Assembly: GCF_000373565.1 (NCBI RefSeq)
Contig: NZ_KB891798.1
Location: forward strand, 186,206-250,205
Reading direction: 5' to 3'
Length of the DNA stretch: 64,000 nucleotides
Source: Streptomyces sp. HmicA12
GTDB taxonomy: Bacteria > Actinomycetota > Actinomycetes > Streptomycetales > Streptomycetaceae
Under the pieces are notes generated by a model, which worked only from the letters and a program-made list of their open reading frames with translations, was not told the DNA's origin and made no database searches. A program made the position numbers and the translations under genes. Shown here in pieces: positions 1-8,775 of this stretch (position 1 is the first letter of the stretch; each line of letters opens with the position of its first letter).

Positions 1-1174
1 CGTCACGGGCGTCACCTCGCGCACCTACGGCGGCGGCACCTCCTGGGAGGACGAGATCCGCTTCGCCGGCATCAGCGGCCTCGCCGTCTTCGTGATCGCC
101 CTGTTCGGGCTGCGCGAGCTCGCCCCGGCGATCCGCGACCAGATCATGGTCAGCGTCCGCGACCGCGCACTGATCGAGGCCCGGGCCAAGGGCCTGGACA
201 CGGAAGCCGCCCTGCACGGACAGTGGCGCCAGATGATGCGCCTCGACGTGATCGGCTCGGCCGTCGCCATCAGCCTCTACCTCCTCCTCTACTACGCGGC
301 CGTGGGCAATTTCGTCCTCTACTTCGCCACCACGTTCGGCTACTCGGCGCAGCGCGCCAATGCGCTGCTGAACTGGTACTGGGGCGCCAACGCGATCGCC
401 CTCGTCGCCGCCGGACTGCTCTCCGACCGGCTGCGCGTGCGCAAGCCGTTCATGCTCGTAGGAGCGCTGGGCTCGATCGGTTTCACCCTCGCGTTCACAC
501 TCCACGCCACACAGCCGCACACCGGCTACTACACGTTCGCGTTCATCGTCGCCGGGATCGGTGTGACCAGCGGCGTCGCCTACTCGCCGTGGATGGCCGG
601 CTTCACCGAGACCGTCGAGCGCCACAACCCCGCCGCCACCGCCACCGGCCTCGCGATCTGGGGGTGGATCGTCCGGATCACGGTGGCCCTGTCGGCCGCC
701 TGCGTGCCGCTCGTGGTGCACTCCGCGACCCCGCTCATCGAGCACGGCACCGAGGTCAAGCAGGCCTCCGTACAGGCCGCCCCCGCACTGGCCGTCACCC
801 GGGCCCACCCGAGGATCTTCGCCGAGCTCGACGCCTACGCGCCGGGCAAGGTGCCGCCCGCGCTGCTGGCCCGCGCCCAGAAGGAGGTGGGCGCCGAGGA
901 CCTGCGGACCGTGCGGAAGGCGGCACCGCAGCTGAAGATCCTGCGCGAGCACGGCGCCGAGGTCGCCCGGGCGAGCGAGGAGACGCCGGGCCAGTGGCAG
1001 ACCTGGTGGTGGGTCTGCCTGGCCGGGCAGGTGGCCTTCCTGCCGTTCGTCTTCGTGATGACGGGCCGCTGGCGACCTCGCGACGCGCGCCGCGACCTCG
1101 AGGAACACGAAGAGGCTGTGGCCCGTCAGGTGTCCGGGATACAGCAGAGCACCGAGGAGAACAGGACAGCATGA
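1..1174 (+). CDS. MFS transporter, C-terminal part (start lies outside window)
   Basis: The frame is open from the first bases to a TGA at 1172-1174, so the N-terminal half lies upstream. The visible part has repeated hydrophobic helices (for example around bases 240-330 and 390-440), a short cytoplasmic loop with LSDRLRVRKP, which matches the conserved basic loop of the major facilitator superfamily, and a long charged stretch of about 90 residues before the last helix (about 1005-1065). It ends in a hydrophilic tail. It is probably a metabolite:proton symporter in the cytoplasmic membrane; the substrate cannot be read. Its stop overlaps the amidase start (ATGA at 1171-1174), so the two are co-translated and the cargo may be an amide that the amidase hydrolyses; this link is inference. 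Confidence 0.8.
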   Translation, partial: VTGVTSRTYGGGTSWEDEIRFAGISGLAVFVIALFGLRELAPAIRDQIMVSVRDRALIEARAKGLDTEAALHGQWRQMMRLDVIGSAVAISLYLLLYYAAVGNFVLYFATTFGYSAQRANALLNWYWGANAIALVAAGLLSDRLRVRKPFMLVGALGSIGFTLAFTLHATQPHTGYYTFAFIVAGIGVTSGVAYSPWMAGFTETVERHNPAATATGLAIWGWIVRITVALSAACVPLVVHSATPLIEHGTEVKQASVQAAPALAVTRAHPRIFAELDAYAPGKVPPALLARAQKEVGAEDLRTVRKAAPQLKILREHGAEVARASEETPGQWQTWWWVCLAGQVAFLPFVFVMTGRWRPRDARRDLEEHEEAVARQVSGIQQSTEENRTA

Positions 1175-2625
1175 GCACCCCCTCCGAACTGCACGCGCTC
1201 ACCGCGCTCGAGCAGGCCGCCGCCGTGCGCGACGGCGAGGTCGCACCGGACGAACTCGTACGACACAGCCTCGCCCGCGTCGAGAAGTACGACGACCGCT
1301 TCGGCGCCTTCATCACCCGCACCCCCGAGGCCGCACTCGCCGCCGCCGACGCGCTGCGAGCGGTCCACCCGCCGACCGGGAACCGTTCACCGCTCTTCGG
1401 CGTACCGACGGCGGTGAAGGACCTCGTCGACACCGCCGGCGTGCCCACCACGTACGGGTCCAGGGCCTTCGCGGACCACGTGCCGACGGCCGACGCGCAC
1501 AGCGTGACCAGGCTGCGCGAGGCCGGCCTGATCAGCCTCGGCAAGACCAACACCCCCGAGTTCGGCTGCTGTTGCTACACCGACAACGACATCGCGGGCC
1601 CCGCCCGCAACCCGTGGGACCCGGCCCTGTCCGCCGGGGGTTCCAGCGGCGGAGCCGCGGTCGCCGTCGCGCTCGGCCTCGTACCCGTCGCACACGCCAG
1701 CGACGGCGGCGGATCCATCAGGATCCCGGCGAGCCTCTGCGGCCTCTTCGGCATCAAACCCTCACGAGGGCGCGTCAGTTCGGGCCCCGCCGGAGCCGAG
1801 GTCACCGGCCTGTCGGTACAGGGGCCGCTGGCGCGGTCGGTGCGGGACGCGGCGGCCTACCTCGACGTACTGGCCGGGCCCGAACCCGGCGACCCGCACT
1901 GGGCGGCGCCGCTTCCGGAGGGCGAGACCTTCCTCGCCCACGCGGACCGCGACCCCGGCAGGCTGCGGATCGGGCGGTACGCGACTCCTGCCGCCGCGGA
2001 TCTCGCGGTGGCCCCGGAGTGCCTCGCCGCTTGGGAACACGCCTCCCGCCTCCTGGAGAGCCTCGGTCACGCCGTCGAGGACATCCCCAACCCATTCGGC
2101 CCCGAGATCGGCGACCACTTCATCGACGCATGGGGAGTCCAGTCGCTCGGTCACTCGCTGGACGGCGACCGGGAAGCCCTGCTCAGGCCGGTGACGCGGG
2201 CCTGGCGGGCGTACGGGCGTGGCGTCACCGGGGAGAGGTTCGCCGCTGCCCTGAGCGGAATGCACCGGGCGACGCGGCGCGCGATCCAGGCGACCCGGGC
2301 GTACGACGTCGTCCTCACGCCCACCCTGGCGACCCTGCCCCAGCCGGTCGAACACTTCGACGAGTCCGGCGATCCCCTGGTCAATCTCGACCGCCAGCGG
2401 ACGTTCAGCACGTTCACGAGCCCGTACAACATGACCGGCCAGCCCGCGGTGAACATCCCCCTGTACTGGACGGCCGACCACGGCATCCCCGTGGGCGTCA
2501 GCCTGATCGGTCGCCCTGCCGACGAAGCCACACTCATTTCCCTCAGCGCCCAGTTGGAGGAGGCGTGTGCCTGGCGGGATCGTTACACGGCGCTGCTGTC
2601 GCAGGACGCACGACAGACCGACTGA
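1171..2625 (+). CDS. Amidase signature family hydrolase
   Basis: 484 aa, start fixed by the ATGA overlap with the transporter stop. The amidase signature region is complete: Lys83 (VKD), cis-Ser158 in GGSSGG and the nucleophile Ser182 in DGGGSIR, which is the Ser-cisSer-Lys triad of the family. The C-terminal part ([16 protein letters not shown]) also fits. Such enzymes hydrolyse carboxamides or amino-acid/aryl amides in the cytoplasm. The substrate is not predictable. It shares no obvious pathway with the beta-oxidation genes further right, so the transporter-amidase pair is probably a separate uptake-and-hydrolysis unit. Confidence 0.92.
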   Translation: MSTPSELHALTALEQAAAVRDGEVAPDELVRHSLARVEKYDDRFGAFITRTPEAALAAADALRAVHPPTGNRSPLFGVPTAVKDLVDTAGVPTTYGSRAFADHVPTADAHSVTRLREAGLISLGKTNTPEFGCCCYTDNDIAGPARNPWDPALSAGGSSGGAAVAVALGLVPVAHASDGGGSIRIPASLCGLFGIKPSRGRVSSGPAGAEVTGLSVQGPLARSVRDAAAYLDVLAGPEPGDPHWAAPLPEGETFLAHADRDPGRLRIGRYATPAAADLAVAPECLAAWEHASRLLESLGHAVEDIPNPFGPEIGDHFIDAWGVQSLGHSLDGDREALLRPVTRAWRAYGRGVTGERFAAALSGMHRATRRAIQATRAYDVVLTPTLATLPQPVEHFDESGDPLVNLDRQRTFSTFTSPYNMTGQPAVNIPLYWTADHGIPVGVSLIGRPADEATLISLSAQLEEACAWRDRYTALLSQDARQTD

Positions 2626-2850
2626 CCGTCCCCGGGTCGGCACTGCAGCTGTCGAACTGCTCGGATGCCGTCGCAGCTCGCCGTGTGCAGGATGTCTGAG
2701 GCGGACCGGTCTCGAAGCCGCGCACGCACAGCGGCGTCCGGACTTCGGCGACGGCGGAACAGAACCGGCGCCCGGAGCCTTGTGCGGGGTGCTGGACCGG
2801 ACCGCCTGACGATGTGACCCAGTGGCATCCCTCTCCGAAGGAGCAGTTCC

Positions 2851-3276
2851 ATGGCTCTCACCCGCGAAGAGCGCGAGCAATTCCTCGCGGAGCCGCACAT
2901 CGCGGCCCTGGCCGTCGACGCAGGCGAGGGGAGGGCGCCGCTGACCGTGCCGATCTGGTACCAGTACGCGCCGGGCGGCGACATCTGGATCCACACCGGC
3001 AAGGGCTCACGCAAGCATGAACTCATCGCGAAGGCCGACCGGTTCACGCTCATGGTGGACCGTCTCGAGCCGACCGTCCGTTACGTGTCCGTCGAGGGCC
3101 CGGTGATCTCCACGGTCCCCGCCACCCGCGCGCATCTGACCGAGATGGCCTCGCGCTATCTGCCGCCCGAGAAGGTCGACGGCTACGTCGAGTTCGCCGA
3201 GGCGAACCACGGCGAAGCAGTCGTCATCACGATGCGCCCGGAGCACTGGGTCTCCTCCGACCTCGGCAACGTCTGA
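2851..3276 (+). CDS. PPOX-class (pyridoxamine 5'-phosphate oxidase-like) flavin/F420-binding protein
   Basis: 141 aa, preceded by a good ribosome site (GAAGGAG, 10 bases upstream). The single split-barrel domain has the family pattern: an N-terminal helix (REEREQFLAE), APLTVPIWYQY as first strand pair, then IWIHTGKGSRKHELI, the phosphate-binding segment typical of the small PPOX/F420-dependent proteins. These proteins bind FMN or F420 and reduce or oxidise small molecules, or act as haem/flavin stores. The 225 bases before it contain no other gene I can support. Whether it uses F420 or FMN cannot be decided from sequence alone. Confidence 0.8.
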   Translation: MALTREEREQFLAEPHIAALAVDAGEGRAPLTVPIWYQYAPGGDIWIHTGKGSRKHELIAKADRFTLMVDRLEPTVRYVSVEGPVISTVPATRAHLTEMASRYLPPEKVDGYVEFAEANHGEAVVITMRPEHWVSSDLGNV

Positions 3277-3412
3277 CCGGCCACGGCCGTCGCGTCCGGA
3301 TCTCTGCGTCGCCGGGGCCCGAGGACGCCCCGCCATCGGCTGTCCGCGGGATTTCGGGACTCTTCGCGGCGGGCGTGGCGGACGACCAGGTAGCCGAACC
3401 CGGCGCCGGCCC

Positions 3413-3556
3413 ACGATCATCGACCTGTGGCGCGCGGTCCGCATCGACCTCGACTCGATGGTCACGTGCCATGTCCCGCTCACGGACATCAACGAGGCGA
3501 TCCGTCAGATGCACACCGGCGAGGCCCTGCGCACCGTCATCGACATCGCCGAGTGA
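3413..3556 (+). pseudogene. C-terminal remnant of a zinc-dependent alcohol dehydrogenase
   Basis: The frame ending in TGA at 3554-3556 encodes about 46 residues that align without gaps to the last 45 residues of the intact alcohol dehydrogenase at 20597-21673 of this window: IIDLWRAVRIDL versus IIELWRAGRLDL, then HVPLTDINEAIRQM versus HVPLTEIDTALRQM, then GEALRTVIDI in both. Nothing upstream in any frame resembles the rest of that enzyme. The piece is therefore a decayed or recombined copy, not a gene. It sits directly before a sulfatase that has a paralog in the catabolic island, so it may mark the end of a duplicated block. Confidence 0.8.
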
Positions 3557-3759
3557 CGACTCCGGCAGGGACCGGAGCGGCGAGCCGTGTGGTCGGACGC
3601 GACCGCACCGGCCTCGCCGGCCGACGCCCGACGTTCACCCGAACGGACCACCCGCCTCGCGGCCCGCAGGGCCCGCGAGGAGCGTGGCGGAGAGTCGAGC
3701 AAGCCCACGACCTCCGGATCCCGGACGGGACACGGCAGCTGCGGGCAGGAGGGGTCGTC

Positions 3760-5664
3760 ATGGCCTACACACCCAAGGGCGCGACGCCCGCCACCGCCGA
3801 CGCGAACCGTGCGGCGGTCGCCCGGTACGACATGGACGACCGGCAGGACTTCCACGACAACGACCGCGGGTTCATCGCCCCGTTCCCCGACAAGCTGTAC
3901 GGCGCCGACGGCCGCGTCATCTTCGACGCGAGCCGGTTCGACTACATCGACGACGACGCCCCGGCGCCGGACACCGTCAACCCGAGCCTGTGGCGCCAGT
4001 CCCAACTGATCCGCAAAGGCGGGCTGTACAAGGTCGTCGACGGCATCTACCAGGTCCGCAACAACGACATCGCCAACCTCACCGTGGTCGAGGGCGACAC
4101 CGGTCTCGTCGTCGTCGACTGCATGGCCTCCGTCGAGGCCGCCACGCAGAGCATGGCTATGATCCGCGAGCACGTCAGCGACAAGCCCGTCGCCGCGGTC
4201 ATCTACACGCACACTCACATCGACCACTACGGCGGCGTCAAGGGCGTGGTCAGCGCCGAGGACGTGGCGTCGGGCAAGGTGCCGATCATCGCGCCGGGCA
4301 CGATCGCCTCCTTCGACAAGCACGCCATCGGCGAGAACGTGATCGCGGGCAACGCGATGTCCCGCCGCGCCTCGTACGCCTTCAACAGCCTGCTCGACTA
4401 CTCCGCCACCGGGTGTGTGACCTGCGGCATCGGCATCACGACCGTGCCGGGCGTCACGGTCTCCTACATCTCGCCCACGGACCCGATCACCGAGACAGGC
4501 AGCAAACGCGACCTGGGCGGTCTCGAGTTCGAGTTCCTCTACGCCCCGGACACCGAGGCGCCGGAGGAGATGCACATCTGGATCCCGCAGCTGGCCGCGC
4601 TGACCTGCGCCGAGAACGCCAACCACTCGCTGCACAACATCCAGACGCTGCGCGGTGCCCGGACCCGTGACGCCCGCAACTTCGCCCGCTACCTCGACGA
4701 GACGCTGGAGCGGTGGGGCGACGAGGTCCAGGTGCACTACGGCCCGCACACCTGGCCGGTGTGGGAGAACGGCGAGGTCACCTCGTTCCTGGCGTCGCAG
4801 CGCGACACGTACAAGTACATCCACGACCAGGCCCTGCGCCTCGCCAACAAGGGATACACGCCCCTGGAGGCGGCCGAAGTCATCGAGTTGCCGCAGGAGT
4901 TGGGCCGCAAGTGGTTCAACCGCGGCTACCACGGCACGCTCCACCACGACGTCCGTGCGGTGTTCACCAAGGAACTCGGCATGTGGGACGGCGACCCCGT
5001 CTCCCTCCACCCGCACCCGCCGACCGAGTCGGCCCGGCGCTTCGTCGACCTGATCGGCGCGGACCAGGTCATGGCCGAGGGCCGGCGGGCCTTCGACGCG
5101 GGCGACTACCGCTGGGCGGCCCAGATCCTGCACACCCTCGTCTTCGCTCAGCCGGACCACCAGGCGGCGCGCGATCTCCAGGCCGATGCCTACGAGCAGA
5201 TGGGCTACCAGGCGGAGGGGCCGCAGTGGCGCGGCATCTTCCTCACCGCGGCCAAGGAACTGCGCGAGGGCGTCCAGCCCGCCACGTTCGCCACCGCGAG
5301 TCCGGACACCGTCCTCGCCATGCCCGTCGACATCCTCTTCGACTACGCCGCCGTCCACCTGATCGGCGACAAGGCGGCGACCGCCGACCTCCGGATCGAC
5401 TTCTGCTTCACGGACATGGACGAGACATGGTCGATGTGGGTCGCGCGCGGGGTCCTCAACGCGCGTCGCGGCGCCGCCCCGGACACGCAGCTCACCGTCA
5501 CGGGCCCCAAGGCGGCTCTGGTGGGTGTTCTGCTGAACCCGTCGAGCGCGGCCCCGCTCGCCACGTCCGGAAAGCTCCGTCTCGACGGCGACGACACCGT
5601 TCTTCTGACGCTGGGCGGGCTCCTCGACGCGTTCGACCCCGACTTCGACATCGTGACGCCCTGA
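3760..5664 (+). CDS. Alkyl sulfatase, metallo-beta-lactamase fold (SdsA1/BDS1 type), copy 1
   Basis: 634 aa. The ATG is chosen because GGAGGGG lies 6 bases upstream; an earlier in-frame extension has no support. Residues 90-330 form the metallo-beta-lactamase domain with the zinc site THTHIDHYGG (His151, His153, Asp155, His156) and the family segment CAENANH. An alkylsulfatase dimerisation domain follows (about 370-500, including GYQAEGPQWR) and then a C-terminal SCP-2-like domain (about 515-630). This is the normal three-domain layout of SdsA1-type enzymes, which hydrolyse primary or secondary alkyl sulfates to alcohol and sulfate. No convincing signal peptide is visible. The paralog at 35483-37417 has the same length and motifs. 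Confidence 0.9.
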   Translation: MAYTPKGATPATADANRAAVARYDMDDRQDFHDNDRGFIAPFPDKLYGADGRVIFDASRFDYIDDDAPAPDTVNPSLWRQSQLIRKGGLYKVVDGIYQVRNNDIANLTVVEGDTGLVVVDCMASVEAATQSMAMIREHVSDKPVAAVIYTHTHIDHYGGVKGVVSAEDVASGKVPIIAPGTIASFDKHAIGENVIAGNAMSRRASYAFNSLLDYSATGCVTCGIGITTVPGVTVSYISPTDPITETGSKRDLGGLEFEFLYAPDTEAPEEMHIWIPQLAALTCAENANHSLHNIQTLRGARTRDARNFARYLDETLERWGDEVQVHYGPHTWPVWENGEVTSFLASQRDTYKYIHDQALRLANKGYTPLEAAEVIELPQELGRKWFNRGYHGTLHHDVRAVFTKELGMWDGDPVSLHPHPPTESARRFVDLIGADQVMAEGRRAFDAGDYRWAAQILHTLVFAQPDHQAARDLQADAYEQMGYQAEGPQWRGIFLTAAKELREGVQPATFATASPDTVLAMPVDILFDYAAVHLIGDKAATADLRIDFCFTDMDETWSMWVARGVLNARRGAAPDTQLTVTGPKAALVGVLLNPSSAAPLATSGKLRLDGDDTVLLTLGGLLDAFDPDFDIVTP

Positions 5665-5727
5665 CCGAGCGGTCGGCTGCCTGCGGGCAGCAGGAAACCA
5701 GGCGGCGGTTCCCACCCCGGACGCGGA

Positions 5728-6270
5728 TCAGGCCGGACGGACGGAACCCGGATCGTCCGGACTGTCCGACGGCGGGGCCGAGGTGTCGGAAAGCTCGAGG
5801 AAGGCCGCGAGTTCGGTGCGGTTGCGGACCCCCGTCTTGCGGTAGACCCGGCTGAGCATGGCCTCGACGGTCTTGCGCGAGACGAAGATCCGCTGGGCGG
5901 CCTCCTCGTTGGTGCACCCTGCCCGTACCAGATCGGCCAGTCGGCGCTCGCGTGCGGTCAGCCCGTCCTTCGCCGCGGAGGGCAGCGCGGCCGCGCCGGG
6001 GGTCACCGTGCCGGCGAGTGCGCCCAGGTGGTCCTCGACCAAGGTGATCCAAGGACGGGCCTGGGCCTCCGTGAACAGGGCCAGGGCGTGCGCCCACGCG
6101 AGTCGTGCGGCCGAGGCGCGGCGCCGGCGGCGTTCGACGCGCCCGCGGGCCAGGTGGGTTCGCCCCTCCTCGACGGGCCTGTGCAGGGCCGCGAAGGTCT
6201 CCGCCGCGGCTTCGAGAAGTCGCGCCGCTCCGTCGCTGTCGCCCTCCTGATACAGGCACAGGCCGCGGGC
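5728..6270 (-). pseudogene. C-terminal fragment of a LuxR-family (LAL-type) transcription regulator
   Basis: The reverse strand encodes a TPR-like stretch (GLCLYQEGD, ARLLEAAAETF) followed by a complete LuxR helix-turn-helix (LTARERRLADLV, TNEEAAQRIFVSRKTVEAML) and a short acidic tail. The frame stays open to 6624, but upstream of about 6270 the residues lose all resemblance to LuxR proteins and the opposite strand instead carries a protease propeptide. Large LuxR regulators of this kind are 800-1000 aa, so only the last 180 or so residues remain. The HTH looks intact, so a short DNA-binding remnant could still be made, but no start codon with a ribosome site is visible. Confidence 0.65.
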
Positions 6271-6559
6271 ATGTGGTTCGACGCCGGTGACGGCAACCTG
6301 CACGCCTCCGCCCTCACCGGCGCCGGCCGCCGGGCGATCGAGGCGACCGGCGCCGTCGCGCACGCGGCCCGCCATACGAGTGCCCGACTCGACGAGGTCA
6401 CGCGCGCGATCGGCAGGTGGGGCAAGGGGCTGCCCGGTCTGCTGTCCTGGGGCCCCGATGTCCGTACCAACCGCGTGCGCCTGGTCGTCGACCCGGCCCG
6501 TACGGACGCGCGCACCACGGCCCTGCGAGGGCGTCTGGCCGAACTGGGCGCCTTCACCC
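6262..6559 (+). pseudogene. Fragment of an alpha-lytic-protease/streptogrisin-type propeptide
   Basis: The plus strand here encodes AAGMWFDAGDGNLHASAL, then ARHTSARLDEVTRAIGRW, then LLSWGPDVRTNRVRLVVDP. This is the pattern of the propeptide of secreted S1E serine proteases (streptogrisins): a WFD..tG.L strand, a helix with the HS/HT..L motif, and the SWG.D..TN.V strand. There is no signal peptide before it and no protease domain with a GDSGG motif after it. It begins at the point where the antisense LuxR fragment loses similarity and stops at an oxidoreductase tail. I read it as a recombination remnant. Confidence 0.6.
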
Positions 6560-6634
6560 TCGGACGCGGCAGCCGCCCACGAACGGGCCGCCCGAGGACA
6601 CATCCAGGGCAAGATCGTGCTCACGGTCGCTTGA
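6560..6634 (+). pseudogene. Last ~25 residues of an MDR-family (quinone/alcohol) oxidoreductase
   Basis: In the frame ending at the TGA 6632-6634 the peptide SDAAAAHERAARGHIQGKIV followed by LTVA and stop has the shape of the extreme C-terminus of medium-chain dehydrogenases/quinone reductases (LxDAAxAHexlexghxxGKivL). The frame differs from that of the protease propeptide just before it, and no cofactor-binding domain is present. It is therefore the 3' end of a lost gene. The match is short, so confidence is moderate. Confidence 0.5.
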
Positions 6635-6658
6635 CCGACCGGTCATCCGGCCGGGGTC

Positions 6659-7084
6659 ATGAGTGACCGCTCGGATGATCGCGGCCGGCACCTCGCGATC
6701 GCATCGCCGACGATGCCCTCCACCCTGCGGGCGAACCGGTGCCTGCGGCGCCACCCGCTGGAACAACGTCCACAGGCCTTCCGGCGCCACCCGCTCAACC
6801 CGGCTCAGGTCGCCCAGATGCGGCTTGAAAAGTGCCACTTGCCCGAGACCGGCTGGGAGCTGCTCAACCTGGCGGGCGGTGTTGTCTCGGTAGGTGGGCA
6901 GTGGACGGACGACGGCCCTGTGCATGAAGTGCACTCGCGCAAGCGTTGCGCGGCCACCGCTACCCGGCCTGTGCCCATCCCGCCGCAGTTCGTGCGCCTG
7001 CTCCGTGCCCACATTGAGCGCTTCGAAGCAGCTCAGGATGGCCGGCTGTTGCGGGATCAGGCCAACCGCCTCATCGGTGCCTGA
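6659..7084 (+). pseudogene. Tyrosine recombinase (phage-type integrase) fragment
   Basis: From about 6825 the frame encodes EKCHLPETGWELLNL, then SVGGQWTDDGPVHE, then ATRPVPIPPQFVRLLRAHIE and DGRLL. This is the central part of actinobacterial tyrosine recombinases, between the first catalytic Arg motif and the HxxR box (typically LP..GWG.L.L, S...WTD.G..hE.R.LK, R.VPIPP.LV.LLR.H). The catalytic Arg, His and Tyr boxes are all absent and a TGA ends the frame at 7084. It is a broken integrase and suggests that a mobile element once ended here. Confidence 0.6.
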
Positions 7085-7121
7085 CGAGCGGAAGTCCAGG
7101 TCAGGCGCCTTCTTCCGTTCG

Positions 7122-7300
7122 CCTGGAAGAACCCGAGCTTCTGGGCCGAGTGCGACACCAGAAGGTCGACCGCTGTCTCCCAAAGATCCAGGACGCGGGA
7201 GCGCGCTTGATTCCGGCCGGCGTGCAGCCCGGTCTGCGGGCCCTCCTCGAACGCGCGGAGCTCGCCGAGCGACTCGGCCCTGGGGGAGGGGTGCCCGCGG
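7122..7300 (+). pseudogene. Possible STAS-domain (SulP-type) tail fragment
   Basis: Reading frame 1 encodes QDAGARLIPAGVQPGLRALL followed by ERAELAERLGPGGGVP, the form of the last helix-strand-helix of STAS domains at the C-terminus of SulP anion transporters or anti-sigma antagonists. There is no membrane part and no clear start. The remainder of 7085-7399 holds nothing else I can name. The opposite strand of 7128-7170 encodes DLLVSHSAQKLGFF, which recurs at 40141-40180. Confidence 0.35.
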
Positions 7301-7399
7301 ACTGGTGGTCCTTGGGCCGGTGGAGGCAGCGGTGCGCGTATCCGTCGGCGGGAGGCCACCCGCGCCGAGCCCGGGTGATGTCTGAAGAGCGACATGCGT

Positions 7400-7445
7400 G
7401 ACAGCGGTCGGCAGTCAGGGAGGGGTGTGACTGCCGACCGCTGTC
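7400..7445 (-). terminator. Strong hairpin terminator after the DUF35 gene
   Basis: A perfect 18-base inverted repeat (7400-7417 and 7428-7445; arms begin GACAGCGGTCGG) with a 10-base loop lies directly after the stop codon of the minus-strand gene ending at 7448. It most likely ends transcription of the four-gene minus-strand operon 9711-7448 and separates it from the decayed region to the left. Confidence 0.85.
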
Positions 7446-7447
7446 GG

Positions 7448-7840
7448 TCATGCGTGGCCCGCGCCGTCGTCGGCCGGTGCCGGATACGGGCTGAAGACCG
7501 GGACCGCGCCGTCCGTGCAGTACTCGAACCGGACGCGCGCGCCCGGCCACGGAGGCGACGCCCCCACTGCCAGGCGACCGGTCACCCGGAAGCCCTCGTC
7601 GAGCACGATGACGGGAACCAGCAGGGGGAGTTTGCCCTTGCGCGGGCGGCGCAGGTAGTCGTGGACACGTCCCATGCCCTGGCTGCACTCCCAGGTCAGT
7701 TCTTCGCCCGCGCAGTTCGGGCAGAGGCTGCGCCCGCCGAACACGGTGCTGGCGCACCATGCGCAGCGCTGGAAGCGCAGTGCGAACGGGCCGAAAGCGT
7801 CGGCGTCACCGGGCTCGGGCAGAACGCCCAGGGGATACAT
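7448..7840 (-). CDS. DUF35 OB-fold zinc-ribbon protein (acyl-CoA/ thiolase partner)
   Basis: 130 aa. A rubredoxin-like zinc ribbon (Cys26-x2-Cys29 and Cys40-x2-Cys43) is followed by an OB-fold (GRVHDYLRRPR, PVIVLDEGFRVTGRL). DUF35 proteins pair with thiolases, HMG-CoA-synthase-like proteins or MaoC hydratases; the actinobacterial steroid-side-chain protein ChsH2 carries such a domain and docks the Ltp2 aldolase. It is the last gene of an operon with two MaoC-type proteins and an SDR, so an Ltp2/ChsH-type assembly with one of the thiolases of this island is a reasonable inference. Confidence 0.8.
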   Translation of the reverse strand: MYPLGVLPEPGDADAFGPFALRFQRCAWCASTVFGGRSLCPNCAGEELTWECSQGMGRVHDYLRRPRKGKLPLLVPVIVLDEGFRVTGRLAVGASPPWPGARVRFEYCTDGAVPVFSPYPAPADDGAGHA

Positions 7841-7905
7841 GGGTGCTCCAACTCGTTCTGTCGTAAGGCTGCTTGACGGTGTGAAGACCGGTCACGACGG
7901 CGCGG

Positions 7906-8331
7906 TCAGGCGCTCGGCAGCAGGAACTCGGCCCGACCGCTGATCGCCACGCCACCGGCGTCCCGGGTGCAGGTCAGGTCGATCTCGACCGTGATGCCGT
8001 CGGCGCCCGGCCGTACCGCGGTCACCGCACCCGTCACGGTGAGGGTGTCGCCCGGCCACACCTGCTCCTTGAAGCGGGTGGTGAGGCGGCGCACGGTCTC
8101 GGCGCCGAGCCAGTCCGTGGCGAACGTGCCCACCAGTGCGGCCTGGAACATCCCGATGGAGAAGACACCGGGGAAGCCCGCGGCCTTCGCCGCCTCGTCG
8201 TCGTGGTGCAGGGGGTTGAAGTCCCCGGAGGCGCCCGCGTACCGGACGATGTCGGTGACCGTGAGCGGGCCGAAGGAGCGCTCGGCCTTGCCGCCCACCC
8301 GCACGGCAGGGGATGCCTGTGGTGTCGTCAT
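7906..8331 (-). CDS. MaoC-like (R)-specific enoyl-CoA hydratase, catalytic subunit
   Basis: 141 aa hot-dog protein with the hydratase-2 motif YAGASGDFNPLHHDD; Asp37 and His42 are the expected catalytic pair. The frame overlaps the upstream MaoC-like gene by four bases (ATGA). It would add water across a trans-2-enoyl-CoA in beta-oxidation. The neighbouring 148-aa protein lacks this motif, and such catalytic plus non-catalytic MaoC pairs form heteromeric hydratases in actinobacterial steroid and mycolate pathways. A closely similar pair is encoded at 33709-34535. Confidence 0.85.
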   Translation of the reverse strand: MTTPQASPAVRVGGKAERSFGPLTVTDIVRYAGASGDFNPLHHDDEAAKAAGFPGVFSIGMFQAALVGTFATDWLGAETVRRLTTRFKEQVWPGDTLTVTGAVTAVRPGADGITVEIDLTCTRDAGGVAISGRAEFLLPSA

Positions 8332-8774
8332 CGGTCGTTCTCCTTGGGCGCGTGCGCGGTCTCGACTGCCGTCGACCGCTGTTCGGCGACGAGCGTGCCG
8401 TGTTCGTCGCGGAACTCCATGACCACGGTCACGAAGGTGAGGCGGCCGCCGCGGCGGCCCTCCTTCTCGTAGCGGTCGGTGATCCGTGAGGTCGCCGTGA
8501 GGGTCTGGCCGGCGCGCGGTGGTGGGCCGTGGAAGACGTACTCCTGCTCGGCGTGGAGCGTGCGCCGCGGGTCGAGGCCGTGGCGTGCCTGTGCCTTGGA
8601 CTCGGCGGACTGCCAGAAGAAGCCGGCGGTGGTGAGGAACGTCGGCGGGATCACCGGGTCGGCCGCCCGGTACGCCGGGTTCGCGGAGAGCGTCGCCGTG
8701 GCGAACTCCCGGATCTTGCCGCGCTCGACCGGGACCTCGAAGGGCACCGGGGCGGATGCGTCGTCGCGAGCCAT
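8328..8774 (-). CDS. MaoC-like N-terminal-type dehydratase partner subunit
   Basis: 148 aa, hot-dog fold of the FAS1/HadA-like type: FEVPVERGKIREFA at the start, NPAYRAADPVIPPTFLTT, then LHAEQEYVFHGPPPRAGQ and an exposed strand LTFVTVVMEF. The GDxNPxH catalytic box is missing, as expected of the structural half of a two-subunit hydratase. It starts 1 base after the SDR stop and its stop overlaps the next MaoC gene, so the two subunits are produced together. Confidence 0.8.
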   Translation of the reverse strand: MARDDASAPVPFEVPVERGKIREFATATLSANPAYRAADPVIPPTFLTTAGFFWQSAESKAQARHGLDPRRTLHAEQEYVFHGPPPRAGQTLTATSRITDRYEKEGRRGGRLTFVTVVMEFRDEHGTLVAEQRSTAVETAHAPKENDR

Positions 8775-8775
8775 G

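Noticed and set aside
3427..3759. N-terminal extension of the first sulfatase frame
   Set aside because: The frame is open but unlike any sulfatase, overlaps the ADH remnant in another frame, and a good ribosome site precedes the ATG at 3760.
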